This document shows positions 46,601 to 59,800 of a stretch of 64,000 nucleotides of DNA, in pieces. The stretch is taken from contig JASEVX010000013.1 in assembly GCA_031761405.1 (NCBI GenBank), positions 43,535,991-43,599,990 on the forward strand, given 5' to 3'. The DNA comes from Serripes groenlandicus. Lineage: Eukaryota > Mollusca > Bivalvia > Cardiida > Cardiidae. The notes below the pieces were generated by a model. It was not told the origin of the DNA and ran no database searches. It saw only the letters and a program-made list of their open reading frames with translations. Numbering within the stretch: the stretch's first letter is position 1; every line of letters starts with the position of its first letter. Made by a program: the position numbers and the translations under genes.

Positions 46601-46634
46601 CATTTTCCTACGAAATAATTCAATTATATTAACG

Positions 46635-46665
46635 ATGGATGCCGTATGGACTTTAGCTGTTGTAT
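46635..46665 (+). CDS. CTL4 exon 1 (signal-peptide micro-exon)
   Basis: 31 nt; MDAVWTLAVV plus one base; donor GTAT|gtaagt, phase 1. Confidence 0.9.
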
Positions 46666-49600
46666 GTAAGTTATTTGTGTGTGTTTTTCTTTTTGCTTCC
46701 TCTAGAAAGTCATTCAAAATTAAGCGTAATGCTCGTGAACTCATTTAAAAGCCAAGCATCATAATGTTTGAACACATTCCATTTGTATTCCGTTTGTTTA
46801 TAGGCGGCATCAACATTACTGACTTTTAGTACCTTACTTCAAATGACAATCCTGATGTAAAATAGATCACATTTCATCTACGTGTCACGCTAGAATAGAG
46901 TGGGGGCATCTGTAAATGAATATGGAAATAAAAGACATCGATAATGGCACCATTCTCAGCTATATATATACTGTTAGTTAAATCGAGGGCTTTGTACTAT
47001 AGGCCGATGGCCTACTTTTTTAATAAATATTTGTCAAAACAGAATACAACTCAACCTTTATTATCTCAAACCGCAAATTCGGTACATGAGAAAAACAGTT
47101 AATATAAACAGTAAACATGATTTTGTCATTGACTTTATAAATGTATGTATTATCAAAGAAATACAATAACATATATGTATATCTATAGGTGTATATTAAT
47201 GGCAACCTATATTTTTGTAATAGGTCTTGTACTTGGACAGACTCTCGCCGAATGCCCGGATAATTGGATAACGTACAAGGAGTCCTGTTACTTGTTTGGA
47301 TCACAGGAAGAAGAGTTTGTCGTGGCGGAGGTAAAAGGGTTTGGGGTCAATCTGAAACAATACAAATGTCACGTCCTACAAAATGCCTCGGAGGAGGTTT
47401 TGAAATAAAGGGCAATACAGATTTACTATAACTACAATAATTATCTCCCTTGTCAGCCATATGGTGAGCCTTAATAGAGTATATTTTAAAAAAAAATGGA
47501 ATAAATAGGAAAACACCAAGGACTTTACAACAGTTCACAACAGTACTCAACACAACATTTCCCCAAAGCAACTTGCTACCTTCCCACAAAAACTATTTAG
47601 CGCTTTGGTGGAAGACAAATGACGCTTGTCACAATAACTTTTGTCAGTAATCGGAGAGATTGAATGGCCGCGGCGGGGTTCGAACTCACAACTCCTGGAG
47701 TGTTAGTCCTTGTAGAGACGGACTGAGCTATCGGTGTTCGATTCGACTTGCAGAGATAAAGCATCTAAGCAAAAAAAAAAAACTTTCTTTAAAAAAGTAT
47801 AATGATTGAATATAGTTGAAAACATTGTGACGAAATGAGTAATTGCTCATTAATAGCAATTCCCCCTTTAAGCACATTGTTTTCAAAAGACATCTCTTAT
47901 ATAGGCGTCAGAATGCGTTTGTTTGTTGGAAAGGGTTAATAATAATTTTCGGTTTTATTTTTCAGCAATACTGCCGACAACATGACTCCCATTTGGTCCA
48001 CGTGGACGATGCTGTAGAAAACAATTTTATAAAAGATTGGCTACGGCGATTTAAACGTAAGACTGTTTACTCCCTTTGCCGTAATACAACAAATCTTCAA
48101 CAAACAGCATACACACATCCTTCTGCAAGTGATGGAGGGTTAAAGCGTTGAGTATGTCAAAGAAAGAAAACCTTATCTTGCATGAAAGTATATCCGCCAT
48201 CCTCTAAATAAATGTGTCGTTTTCATAATTACAAACAATATGGAGTTTGACCAGTTGACGTGTTGTTTAATTAAATCTTTCCCTCATATAGACGCTTTCT
48301 GACGCCTCTACATCAGACGACTTTTTAAAACATTTTGCCACAATATTTTCATATTTTTTCAGAAAATAAGCCTTCACTACATGTTTTCAAAGTCGTCTGC
48401 TGCAGATTTATTGTATGTGGAAAAGTTTTAATATGGTCTACCTTTATCAAGACGCTTATTGATCAATAATAAAATATTTTACATCGTCGATTTTGATTTG
48501 TTTCAGTTATTATCGGCAAAAGTAAGACGCTGTTTTAAAAATGTATTGACTAATCTAGTGTGTGTTTTCGGGGTAGGGGTAACGCCGTTCTCGAAATAAT
48601 TGCAACGATAGCACAGACAGTTCTGGAAACATATAGGTAAAACTATGGAAAATCTCTAGAAATGAAAGTTTAGTTATTGAATAGAGTAGAAGAAAACATT
48701 GTGGCAAGTTAAGAAACTGGACCTTTTATACTGACACCAGCGAGTCAGTCAATATGCTTGAACCACAATCATGAGAGTCATCACTTCCATTTGTGTAGTC
48801 TTTGGCATGACAGCGGCATTAAAACCCGCTCCAACCAATCTATTAAATTTACTCGAATCTATATTTCTTAAATCTATAGCAACCCTCTGGTGGATGGGCT
48901 TCAGCGACAACCTGGTCGAGGGTAATTGGGAATGGGAGGATACGAAAACAGCTTCAATCTTTACAGGTAAGGTGGATATTTAATGGCCATGGACTCCATT
49001 CGGACCACTGAACTCGAAACTGGTTCAAAACGGTGACTTCGTCAATGTCCGTACAAAGAAATCTATATTTAACATTAGGTTCGTATACTCTCAGAAAGGA
49101 ACTATTCATGATGGGCAGAGTTGACCTGCCTAGTTTCGAGTGCAGTAGTGTCCAAATAATATATGAGCTTGTCCACTGTAAATAAACTGCGGTTGAGCCG
49201 TTTTCTTGATATGGTTTTATCATTGGCTTGCTTTTCATAATAACCACAAAAGAATAAATGAATTACAATGCTGTAATCCCCACTAGGTTTTATTGTATGT
49301 ATAAAGGTGTTAACACTAAGTTACAATAGTACCGTTGTCATCAGAAGTTCAGTTGTATCACAGCGGTAAATACACATCACCATGTCTCGCACCAATACCC
49401 AACAAAACATTCTTCACAGGTAACTGACTTACTTCGAGAATAACCCATTGCTGACAGGTGAACGACGCTAGAAACAAGGACATAAATCAATCATCGGACA
49501 AATATATTATCGTGTCGGGATTCGAACACAAGATGAGCATGTGCTTTAATATAAGGCCAACGGCAACATATGTCAAGGAAATTACAAGCTCTCTCTCTCT

Positions 49601-51046
49601 CTCTCTCTTTCTCTCTGGATAGAGGTGATCTGGCCGCCGTGATATGACTCGAAATAAATGAATCAATTGTTTCTCTTAAAGATTGGGGCCCGAATCAGCC
49701 GAACGATTCCGGAAGCCAGGACTGTGCTGAATTTTATCCAGGCTACGATTTTCAGTGGAACGACATGGATTGCACGTCCAAACGTTATGCTATTTGCGAA
49801 AAAAGGTTAGATGTTGTCTTAGTGCGCGTGCTTACGCGAGTACTCTTGTTGGGTAGTGGTTTTTCGTAAATCTTACCCACTACTATTATAAGACACTTTG
49901 ATAAGTGTTTTTTTTATATAATTGTCTAATGGGTATCTAATTAGCATATTAATGCTATTTATTCCGTAAAAGGGGGATAATTACGGAATAAACCATTTGC
50001 TTGTTGGGTATACCCAATAAGAGAACATCAAAGGAAAATACCCAACAAAGCCTTTTGGACGTATGTGCGTGCGTGCGTGCGTGTGTGCGTGTGTGTGTGT
50101 GTTGTCGTGCAACAAGAGCCGTGCTCTACAAAAACAAACAAACAGTTCGAATCCGGCTCAAGGGAAGTAATCGAAAGGCAATAGCTGATGGTGTGCGTGT
50201 GAGTTTCTTTTTCGTACTGGAGCGAGAAATTCAGGAAACACATTGTTATCTGCCCTCGTAACTCCTGTATAATTTACAAGTACAAGCGTGGTTTGAATCT
50301 CTTCCGAGTAAATTGAATTCGTGTATCTATCTCTTACTGTAAAATAATGCCGTTCTTTTCGAAACTTAAGCCAACAGGCTTATTGACAGCGGAGAAAACG
50401 ATTCATTTGCAGATATCATAATATGTTAATAACATGGACACCGTATGAAAGGGGCTTCTTGGACGCCTTAACGACTTATAAACGAACAGTGTAGATCCTA
50501 GTTAAATTTAGCGGATGCGTGGGATGGTCTTGAGCTACAATAGTCGCCAATGTCATGTGGTTGGTTTACAACCACATTGAAACAATCGAGACCAAAACAC
50601 ATGTACTTCGTTGATTGGATCTGACGACATCATATCAAAGTTCGTGTCGAATTGACCCTATACATTTAAATATTCTATATGTATGTTTACATATAATATC
50701 ATTCACAAAGCTGGTATGTCTTGGTGTTATATGTATATTTAAGTGTCAAACGCAGATTAAGCATTTGTTATTGTGTTGTTTACCCAGGAATTTCAAACAA
50801 ATGTGTATTTTCTAGTTTTGTATAGCAAATATGTAGCAAATGTACGGTACGCTGACAAGAGCTGTATACTATTTAATAAATGTTTATCTTATTATAAATC
50901 GATGACCTAAAATCAATAAAATATTTGTCATAATTGTCATTAAACTAAAGCACGGATAATAATATTGCTAAAAAAAACCTGACATAATTTGAAGAACGCA
51001 TTCTTTTTTTCGCAGTCGCACTATAATCACAGAAATTGTTGGCTGA
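46635..51046 (+). CDS. CTL4: C-type lectin-like gene, complete, six exons
   Basis: The most compact member: 4.4 kb, 156 residues. Exons: 46635-46665, 47224-47330, 47966-48056, 48880-48966, 49682-49805, 51016-51046. Signal peptide MDAVWTLAVVCLVLGQTLA, then ECPDNW. One CTLD with six cysteines, WWMGF (Phe instead of Leu), WND and a loop reading N-Q-P-N-D. QPN is neither the mannose-type EPN nor the galactose-type QPD, so the sugar preference cannot be read off. All splice sites GT-AG, phases 1, 0, 1, 1, 2. It has a TATA box and close poly(A) signals and no junction-derived arrays, so it is the best template for the family. Expression is inferred. Confidence 0.94.
47224..47330 (+). CDS. CTL4 exon 2
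   Basis: 107 nt, acceptor 'tttttgtaatag'. Codes LVLGQTLAECPDNWITYKES and CYLFGSQEEEFVVAE; donor GAG|gtaaaa, phase 0. Confidence 0.92.
47505..47745 (-). mobile_element. SINE-a copy
   Basis: 'aagcaacttgctaccttccc', B box in 'cggggttcgaactcacaact', A box in 'acggactgagctatcggtgt'. Confidence 0.82.
47790..47938. mobile_element. MITE-1 right half
   Basis: Core 'gtaattgctcattaatagca' and right end 'ttggaaagggttaa', just upstream of CTL4 exon 3. Confidence 0.7.
47966..48056 (+). CDS. CTL4 exon 3
   Basis: 91 nt, acceptor 'tatttttcag'. Codes QYCRQHDSHLVHVDDAVENN then FIKDWLRRFK; donor AAAC|gtaaga, phase 1. Confidence 0.93.
48272..48430. mobile_element. MITE-1 copy
   Basis: 'aatctttccctcatatagac', 'catcagacgactttttaaaa', right 'gtcgtctgctgcagattt'. 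Confidence 0.7.
48880..48966 (+). CDS. CTL4 exon 4
   Basis: 87 nt, acceptor 'aaatctatag'. Codes TLWWMGFSDNLVEGNWEWED and ..ASIFT; donor ACAG|gtaag, phase 1. Confidence 0.93.
49320..49545 (-). mobile_element. SINE-a copy, degraded
   Basis: 'tgtatcacagcggtaaatac', 'gtctcgcaccaatacccaac', B-box remnant 'gtcgggattcgaacacaag'. Confidence 0.6.
49588..49617. repeat. (CT)n microsatellite
   Basis: Short CT run about 70 bp upstream of CTL4 exon 5. Confidence 0.9.
49682..49805 (+). CDS. CTL4 exon 5 (ligand-binding loop)
   Basis: 124 nt, acceptor 'ttctcttaaag'. Codes DWGPNQPNDSGSQDCAEF, then FQWNDMDCTSKRYAICEK; donor AAAAG|gttaga, phase 2. Confidence 0.9.
49860..51000. other. CTL4 intron 5, no further gene
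   Basis: Contains a (GCGT/GT)n tract at 50063-50103 and AT-rich DNA; nothing else is recognised. Confidence 0.6.
51016..51046 (+). CDS. CTL4 terminal micro-exon
   Basis: Acceptor 'ctttttttcgcag'. Completes a Ser and codes RTIITEIVG then TGA. Confidence 0.86.
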
Positions 51047-51144
51047 CCTCAGAACAATGGTGAACCTTTATACAGAGTGTGCAGATTGAAACGTTGTAGT
51101 GTTGGTGTCTGTATTGTTGTCAATACTTTGTTTAAAATTAAAGA

Positions 51145-51160
51145 AATAAACAGTAATAAA
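51145..51160 (+). promoter_or_regulatory. Two AATAAA poly(A) signals of CTL4
   Basis: AATAAA at 51145 and 51155, about 100 bp after the stop. Confidence 0.6.
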
Positions 51161-51767
51161 TTTATCAAAACTTTCTCATCTCTATTATTCTTTGTTTGTC
51201 GCTTCTTTATTAACACACAGTTACGCTGAGCTCCTATAAAACCGACATAAGTTTGTTTGAGGCATGTGTAGATAAACAATAGACTGCGCACAAGTCATTC
51301 CAATGTTTACCATAGTATGCCATGGAATTTCTTGAACGCTCTTGTGGGTGGCTTGTGTTCACTACAGATCTATATTAAACTGCTCGGATGTACATGCTGA
51401 TCTGGATTTACAATGCTTATAAATGCGCTAAAGTCTTTTTTTTTTCCTTTTGTAGAACACCACGGATTTATAACACATCCATAAATTTGACTGATTGCTT
51501 TAAACACAGCTGCAGCAGTACGTTTCGCCGAGTCCAATTCATCTACCAATATATTTTCTTGACATCTCAAACCAGTAAATAACATATTTGTGTTTGCTTA
51601 ATCTGTTTTACGTCGATAACAACACTATCTTATTGATTGATTAGTTGATTGACTGATTGATCATATATGGTATTTTCGCCGCTTTAAGAGCATGTTTTTA
51701 AAAAGCTACATCAAGACCTATCTTGGGTAAATTACGAATAGTACCGGGAAGCGTTTTGCAATAAAAG

Positions 51768-51950
51768 CAAACGGCAGACTTCGAAAAACATCTTGGCTAA
51801 ATATATGTAAAATCTGTGTAATTATTGAATAGATATGAAAGCATTGTGACAAAAGGAGAAATGTATGGTCATTATGAACAATTTATTCTTTTGCCACAAA
51901 GTTAACAAAGATCATGTGCTGCAAATGAAGCGATTTGCGTCTGGAAGGAA
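51768..51950. mobile_element. MITE-1 copy, diverged
   Basis: 'gcattgtgacaaaaggagaa' and 'cttttgccacaaagtt' form the core; the ends are eroded. Confidence 0.65.
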
Positions 51951-52679
51951 AGGGGAGATAAATTACTTTTACGATTAGTCTGTGATATGTAATGTCGGGG
52001 AAACGAGCCCGGGTATCTACGCTCCTGCCATTTCACTACCTCAAAAGGTACTCGACCTGTGCAACATTGACTGTCAGTCGATATATGTAAATGATTCAAG
52101 ATTTAACAAGAAATATCTTTAAAAAAGATAAATGGCGGTCAATATGAGAACCACTATAAGAAATGGAACATACGCATATTATTTGATATTTTATCTAACT
52201 TATTAGAATGACAGAAAACAATAACGTTAAATATGTAATATTTTAGTTCATATATATACTTTGGTTTTGATATGAATAAGAGATGAAATAAAGCTTGCCT
52301 CTTCCGGGAAGCGAAGCACAGACCTTTCACTTGACAATCCAAGTCAACATCTATTACACTAGCGCGAAATGACGTTTCGCTCACGGATTTTTCACTGATT
52401 TTTTTCACTGAAATTTATTTTTTAAGGAAAACAATTAAAAGTTAGTATGCAGAACCTTTCATTTTAAAATTCACCTTATTGGTGCCTCTCGTAGGATCGC
52501 CAACTTAACTATGAACCAATCAAAACGTTTCATTTCATTTATTTCTTCGACATTATTCATTATTCATTTGATTGGTCTACAATAGATCATTTGTGTAACA
52601 TCTAGGTCAAAACCCACGTCAATCAGCTATCGCCGAAAAAAAGTTATGGCTTTCATTCTTTTTCGCTCAGGAGTGTGGG

Positions 52680-52765
52680 CAATCTCCTACGCAGAGTTGT
52701 CGTTCCTTACACTCACCATACATGTATGGTGAGTGTAAGGAACGACAACTCTGCGTAGGAGATTG
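52680..52765. repeat. 86-bp perfect palindrome flanked by 9-bp direct repeats
   Basis: Arms of 43 bp meet at 'ccatacatgtatgg' with no spacer. The left arm starts 'caatctcctacgcagagttg' and the right arm is its exact reverse complement. 'gagtgtggg' lies directly on both sides (52671-52679 and 52766-52774). Confidence 0.95.
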
Positions 52766-52769
52766 GAGT

Positions 52770-52890
52770 GTGGGGTTAGAAATACGAATGACTCGCTTGT
52801 ATCAGGAAAATTTGACTAGATGTACGTGTAACTTACCAAGGAGACGATATTATGTAACTGAAAAGCTGTTGAAAGCGGCGTAATACACAC
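52770..52890 (+). mobile_element. SINE-b tail, plus strand
   Basis: 'gactcgcttgtatcaggaaa', 'aacttaccaaggagacgata', 'gttgaaagcggcgtaataca'. The palindrome at 52680 appears inserted in it. Confidence 0.7.
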
Positions 52891-52899
52891 AAGCAAACA

Positions 52900-53800
52900 A
52901 ATTCATATGACGCAATTGAAATATCCAAGAGAATGTTAGCCACATAAAGGAATGCGTGTTACCACACCAAATGGATAGGGCTTTTTTCACAAATGATATG
53001 GCGAATAACAACGCGCCATTATTTATGAAGCAATACGAAACTTGAAAGATTTGTTATTTAGAATGAGTTTACATCATGAGTGTCTTTACGCATTGTATCA
53101 AACACCAATAAGGGATTACTTTAACCGCATCGCGCAACCGGAAATCGATTTCATGCCCATATATTTGGTTTGTTCATGAAGTTGGCCGAAGCATTCCGAT
53201 TGATCTTCATCAAATCCCATCGCAGGATAACCGCTTGCTTCTCTCTTACTGTTTTGTAGTAGGATTCTACTCTGCTATTTAAAGAGAAATACCTTTCCAA
53301 TAACAGACAGACATTTTCGGGATTCTTTCTTTAATACAATTTCTGATTTTCCGCCTTTCACACTCAACTCCGATTGAATGTATTTCGAGCGTGCCGGTTC
53401 GGAAAGTGTTCCACATGGTCATAGGAACTATTACAAGGCGCATAATATATCTGGGAACCCGTTCATTACGCATGTTTTGGTAACATTCAAGAGACGAATT
53501 CGTTGTGCATAATTGAGACCTCTAGTTTCAGCAGAGGTGAACATATTGTTATTCATTGCAATGAGAAATATGGAACGAAAAATGCGGATACATATTTTAC
53601 CATTACATGATACGAACTTGATGCGGTTAAAATGTTAACGTTTCCATTTTTTTCTATGACCCAGTTCTTTCGTGATGTGTCCTATTCTTTCTCTTATCTT
53701 TGAGTGTACATAAACGCACTCTCTATTACATCGGCGCTCTACATTCACATGTAAGATAGTGTAATAAAGAACGGTTCTCTGTAAAGGAGATTGACATACA
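52900..53800. other. Region upstream of CTL5, no further gene recognised
   Basis: Low-complexity-free DNA with short ORFs only; no TATA box as clear as in CTL4 is seen before 53815. Confidence 0.45.
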
Positions 53801-53814
53801 CGTTGCAAATAGTC

Positions 53815-53848
53815 ATGGCGATCGTACTGCAAACTATAGCGTGCCTCT
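53815..53848 (+). CDS. CTL5 exon 1 (signal-peptide micro-exon)
   Basis: 34 nt; MAIVLQTIACL plus one base; donor CTCT|gtaagt, phase 1. One codon longer than in CTL2-4. Confidence 0.8.
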
Positions 53849-56800
53849 GTAAGTCGATTAGTTTTGTGTGATTGTGTGTGTGTGTCTATTTATTGATGTA
53901 ATGGCCGTTGTTCGGTCTGAAAAACGACAAGCATTACAATCACTACGACTTACTCGATGGGTGTCAGGATAGATGGACCAGCAGTACTGGTAACTTACCA
54001 AGGAAACCTCAAGAATAACTGAGAAAGTGTTGAGAGCGGCGTAAGATACCGTACAAACGAACACGATCAAACTATGACAGTGAATTCGTGGATTGTGTAG
54101 ACTCAGATTACCATCTAGTAGAAACAGATATCCTAGATGGAATGTTATGATCTGACGATGAATATACAAGTGTGCAGTATATTATTCATATAATAAGAAA
54201 GTTATTACTTGGATAAACAAAAAATCATATTAACAACAATGACAAATAAACATGTGCATTTCAACATGTTGGCCATCATATACACTTGAAAATGGCAACA
54301 TCAAGATAAAATTGAGAAATATTATGAAATTTATAACCGTTAACTAAAATCTTATGTCTTCAATAGCTATTGCACTTATATTGATCTAAAACTTTGAATG
54401 TTATGCATACGGAAGAATAGGGGAAACCCGTGCAGCATCTCAGATTTGACTCTTTTCTATGTTTACGCAAATAAATATGATTTCAATGTGTAAGATCGAC
54501 TTATTTTTCTTCAACAATATACAAAATATATTCCAGAAATTAATTTATTTACACTATGCCGAAAAACGTATCTTTTTTTTGAAAAGTCAGAAATCGTAAG
54601 AGATCAGTATTGTAAGATCGGCGATTCCGTTATGTACAATATAATATATGCCGGATATATTCCATATTGTTCGTGAACTTGAAGGTCAGGTCAGGTAAAA
54701 TGTCCGGCAATTGATCTCAAACTGCTTCATGCGGCAATAGCCGAGCCCATTAGTAGTTTTCTGTTGTTTGTTTTATATGGTACTTATGCCGTCGCTTAAA
54801 AACAGTAGTTCAGTCACATCACGGTGTTTCCTGTGTAAATTATTGTTTATCCTGAGACCGATGCATCAATCGTTAAACTATCCCCGCATCCCTGAGTGAC
54901 AAGGAGGGAAGCCATTACTACAGTTGTTAAAGTATGACCGGACCGGGGATCGAAACCAGGTCTGCCGCTCCCAAAACGGAGGCTTTAATCGTAACACAGA
55001 TGAGACTATCTAAAGATGTTTTACTTTTAATAAAAACTATTCCTCTATCTGAAAGGTTTAGACAGGTTATTGAACTTCGAGGTACATAGATGTGATTGCG
55101 TTTGGCTTATACTCCACAGGTGTGGTTGTAACATGTACCACCGCTACTGGCTGTCCGTCCGTATGTCCCACCAATTGGGTGACGTTCAGGAACTCGTGTT
55201 ATCTATTTGGTAGCCAGTTTGAGGAATATTTTGTTGCAGAGGTAAAATATTAACCACATGCAACAGACATGAAGAAGATGACTGAATATATTTACGCAAT
55301 AAAATGAAACAATTCTATGACTGAAAGCTTTATTATTGACTGGAGTTTAAGACAAGGAGAAATTGATCATCATCAGTAATTTCTTAATTTCTCATGTTGT
55401 CAATACACTTTCAAACGTCGTCTGCTGCATATCTGCCTGTATGTGGGGCGGGTTGGGCGTGGGCTCGGGGAGCTGATGGGGGTTAAAGGGACTGTTTTTA
55501 ACCATAACTTAATGTCTAAACTAAGCAAAGCATTACCGATTTGATTCTGTTATAGTTATATTTGTTCATTTCGTAGAGATAAAAATTATGTATTTGAACA
55601 TAAGCTTTTGACTAGGTTAAGGTAATATATTACTGCAAATCGCCTTATTAAACGTAGCTCCACACAATAAGGGTATGTTTCCATGTTGAAGTATCATGTT
55701 TTCAAGTGTAAGCAATTTTTACAATTATTCTCAGTACAGTGTTTTTTTTATATCTTACCTTATAGGAGTTATAGCATAGCCCTTTTTTACGATTATCGCA
55801 TTAATTATGCATCATTTTGAGGTTATTGCAATACTGCCTCTTTAACCCTTTCCCTTATATAGACGTTTTATGACGCCTCTGCAGCAGACGGCTCTTTGAA
55901 AACATAGTGACAAAAGGAGAAATTGCTCAAAACAAGCAATTTATGCTTTTGCCACAATGTTTCCCACTTTAAGTCATAGGTTATAGTCATTAAATTATAG
56001 AGATTTTCTATATTTTGACAAAATATGTTCAAAGTCGTCTGCTACATAATTGTCGTATGAGGGAAAGGGTTTAAATGGTATACGTCACACGAAACCCGAT
56101 CTTTAATGGTTTAGAACGTAATGGTATGTAGTGAACTGTAAATGGGGTTCGAGGTAAATCCAAGATTTGGTGTCACCAAAAGGGATTCGGAGTGAAAACA
56201 AATGGGGCATTACTTCTAGCGTTCCGTTTACACATATGTACATCCAGGTCATTTAATCCTCTAGAGAGACTTAATTTATGATAATCAACATACTTGCCTG
56301 GGTAAAAACAAGTGTTTTTGTTTATCAAAATATTAAATGTACGCCTATATATATTTTCTTATCATAGGCGGTCATTTAATTCTCTAGCGAGACTAAATTC
56401 ATGATTATTCAAATACTTTCCCGAGTGTTGTCTTCCCATATCTCGCATATCCGATAAAACAAGTTTTTTTTTTTTTTGGAACAATGATATTCTCATCTAT
56501 ATAATCTCTAGTAAGACTTCACGCTTTACACCGATGCATCAGTCGTAAATCTGTTCCATCAACCCTAGGCACTATCAAGGAGGGAAGCCGTTACTAGCAT
56601 GTTATAGTTTTTGGTAAGACGAACCCGATACACCGCTGTAGTATTTCAGCAGTCGAGCCGCGATAACTAAGTCGTTAGCGACGAGGCTTATCAATCAAGA
56701 GTTCGAACCCCGGTTCGGCTAATTATTCTTTCAGACGATTGAAAAAGGTCATTGTGACTAGCGTCATTCGTCTTTCACCAATAGGCTGAAAGATAGCCTC

Positions 56801-59800
56801 TGTGAAAAAGTAGGTAGCAAGTTGTCGAGAATTATGTGTGAAAAAAACTGGTGCGATAATGTCAGGAAATACATGTGAGTCGTTCCACGAGAAAACCAAC
56901 ATTGTGGACTCTGCGTAAAGTATCGACCCGGATCAGCCTAAGCATGCCACACGGGCCTACCTGGACCGACACTGTTCGTATCCTATGGCTTTTCTGTTTC
57001 AGGAATAACTACTGTATACATCTATCCCCCTAAGACGGAATGTGTCGGCCGGATCAGTCTGCGCGGACAGCGCAGGCTGATCTGGTCGATACATTACGCA
57101 GATATATTGATATGAGCCGTTCCGCTAGAAAACCTACATTGCGGACTCTGCGTAAAGTATCGACCCGGAATAGCCTAAGCATGCCGCGTAGGCTAATCCG
57201 GACAGACACTTTTCGCCTCCTGTGAAATTTCTGTTTCGGGAATCATTACTCTGTACCTCTATCCTCCAGAGACTTTTGGAAACTTTGTGGCAAAAGAAGA
57301 AATTGCTCATGATGAGCAATTTCTCCTTTTGCCACAATGTTTTCAACTCCATTCAATAATCAACATTTTTATATTGAGATATTTTAAATTTTGCCTACAT
57401 ATTTTCAAAGTCGTCTGCTGGAAGGAATTGCTGTATGTGGGTAAGGGTTACACTCAAATCTATAAATCTATTTGTATATCAGCAGTATTGTCGACTGCAA
57501 GATTTGCTGTATGTGGTAAAAAGATGAAACTCAAATCTATTAATCAATTTTGTATTTCAGGAATACTGTCGACTTCACGATTTGCTGTATGTGGTAAAGA
57601 GATGAAACTATTAATCAATTTTGTTTTTCAGCAATATTGTCGACTGCAAGATTCTCATTTAGTCCACGTCAACGATGCAACCGAAAATGCTTTCATAAGA
57701 GACTGGCTACAAAGATTTAAACATAAACAAGTTTTTCTACAAATTTCTCTGATGCAGACGACGAAAGAGCCGGTAGTCGAATTTTGAATATATTGTCGGA
57801 AAAGGAGAAATTGCCCAAAACAAGCAAACCAATTCACAGAATTACCGAAGTCTTCACCGTTCTCAGATAATCATTGCTTACCCAGAGGAGCATGATGGTG
57901 CTATGTCGCTCACCTGACTCAATATGTAACTAAGTTTTAACTATATCAATATAAGGAAACATCCCCAACCCACCCTGGCGGCAAAAATTATATGAATATA
58001 ATGGACATAATCCAAGATATATTTGTGCCATATTATTTTCAAATCAGGCCAGTGCATTTAGAAAAGAACATGTTTACAGTTGTTGGTGATTTTCCCTCTT
58101 TCTAATGTCGCAGCGACCAAAGTTCTACATACAATTTAATTATTTGAACATTTTTGAAGGAAGATCACATCTAGTACATTCTTGTACAATTACTTTGAAA
58201 ATGTTTCATTGGTTTAGTAGGGGAAGTTGTGAATGTGCGTATGAAAATGTAAACGACGGACGAGAGGATCAGTATCACGCTATTGCGCTAAGTCAAAAGA
58301 AAATCTGTCATTACACATTTCCGCCAGCTTGTGGTAATATATCCAGACCAATTAACATGGAATGAATGTATCTGGTTGAGGGTCGGTCTACCAGTGAACA
58401 TTTCTACAACAGTATTTGAAAAATCGGCAACACATATTCAGAGGAAAAGATTTTAAAAGGATTAAACTTTAGCCATATACAAAACAGTCATGTTTTTCGA
58501 CCACTCAACATTGCTTGAAGGAATCTCGTAGAGTGTCACCCGAGGAACATTTCTAATAAAAATGGAACTTTGACCTAATACTTTCGGGATTAAAGATGCT
58601 CACTAAAGCGGAGTAAACTTGACTTTTATCCACAATATCTCTCTTGTGAATCAACCAAAAGCTATGTTGTGGGTACTAAAAAGACTTGTCTTACTGAGAT
58701 AAATCATTTTAAGTACCCACAACATATGGTTTTATTGTCAAAGTAGTATTTATATGCTTATAAACCATGTTTGGCAATTTGGCGTAACAGGGTCGCAAAA
58801 GAAAGGCATAGTAGAACAATCCGTAGCACTACAATATCATTTGTCTGAAGTTACATCTTGTTCTATACTAAAATCGTTCGGACAGTTAAGAATCAAATTT
58901 TTCCCATCACAGCAAACAAGTGGTGGTTGGGCCTGACTGATAGTCTAATAGAACAGATTTGGGAATGGGAAGATACAAAGACAGCTCCAACCTTTACAGG
59001 TAATTTCTACAAAACTATCGCTTATTAATTAGAGGACCAGTATGTGCTTTAGTTAGAGGCAAAGAGATATATCTTCATGAATCGAATGTTATTCTATATA
59101 TTCTTTAAATGAACTCTCTGATAAGTACAAGGTTCAAAAGGTCACTTTATTTTAGCCGACGTAGTAATATTTGTCTTCGTAATTACACACAAAAAAAGGT
59201 GTAATGTGGTCGCCATTTAAAGTAACACGCAGTGACTTGTTTTGCAATGGACATTTTTAGTTACTAAATAACGGTAATACTAATGAATAGTATGTATGGG
59301 ACTTTTTAAATTGAGGTGTTTTACTGACAGTATCTACGGAATTATTTCTTTGGTAAATTGCGCGGATGAATATGGTGTTCGCCTAGCCTTGCAAGGAATT
59401 TCCAACTGGGTATTTGAGCAATAACTTGTAAATGTAAAGGACTGTATTGTATACTTTGTTATTTATCCTTTTATTTTCAATATTATCAATATATGCAATA
59501 TATGTCGATATATGTCGATAGTGCACGCAGTAACATTGCACACATTAGTATTGCACCAAGATCCTTTTCGCATGCTGCTACGGACGGAACTAATGTCCAT
59601 ACAGTAACGTTACAGAGCGCCCCATCAACCTTTGATGAGGTCAACGGGAAGTAAATCATTTTCCATAGGCGACCATTATAGCATTATGGGTTATGGTTCG
59701 TTACTAGAAAATGAATTAACACATATACCTATATCAAACTAAAGTTCATTCTTAGAACTACCTAAAAAGCAAAACAAACCCACATGTTCAGCGTTTTTTG

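Noticed and set aside
47189..47223. Alternative CTL4 exon 2 acceptor ('atctatag' at 47188)
   Set aside because: It leads to TAA after two codons in the required phase; the acceptor ending at 47223 keeps the frame and matches paralogues.
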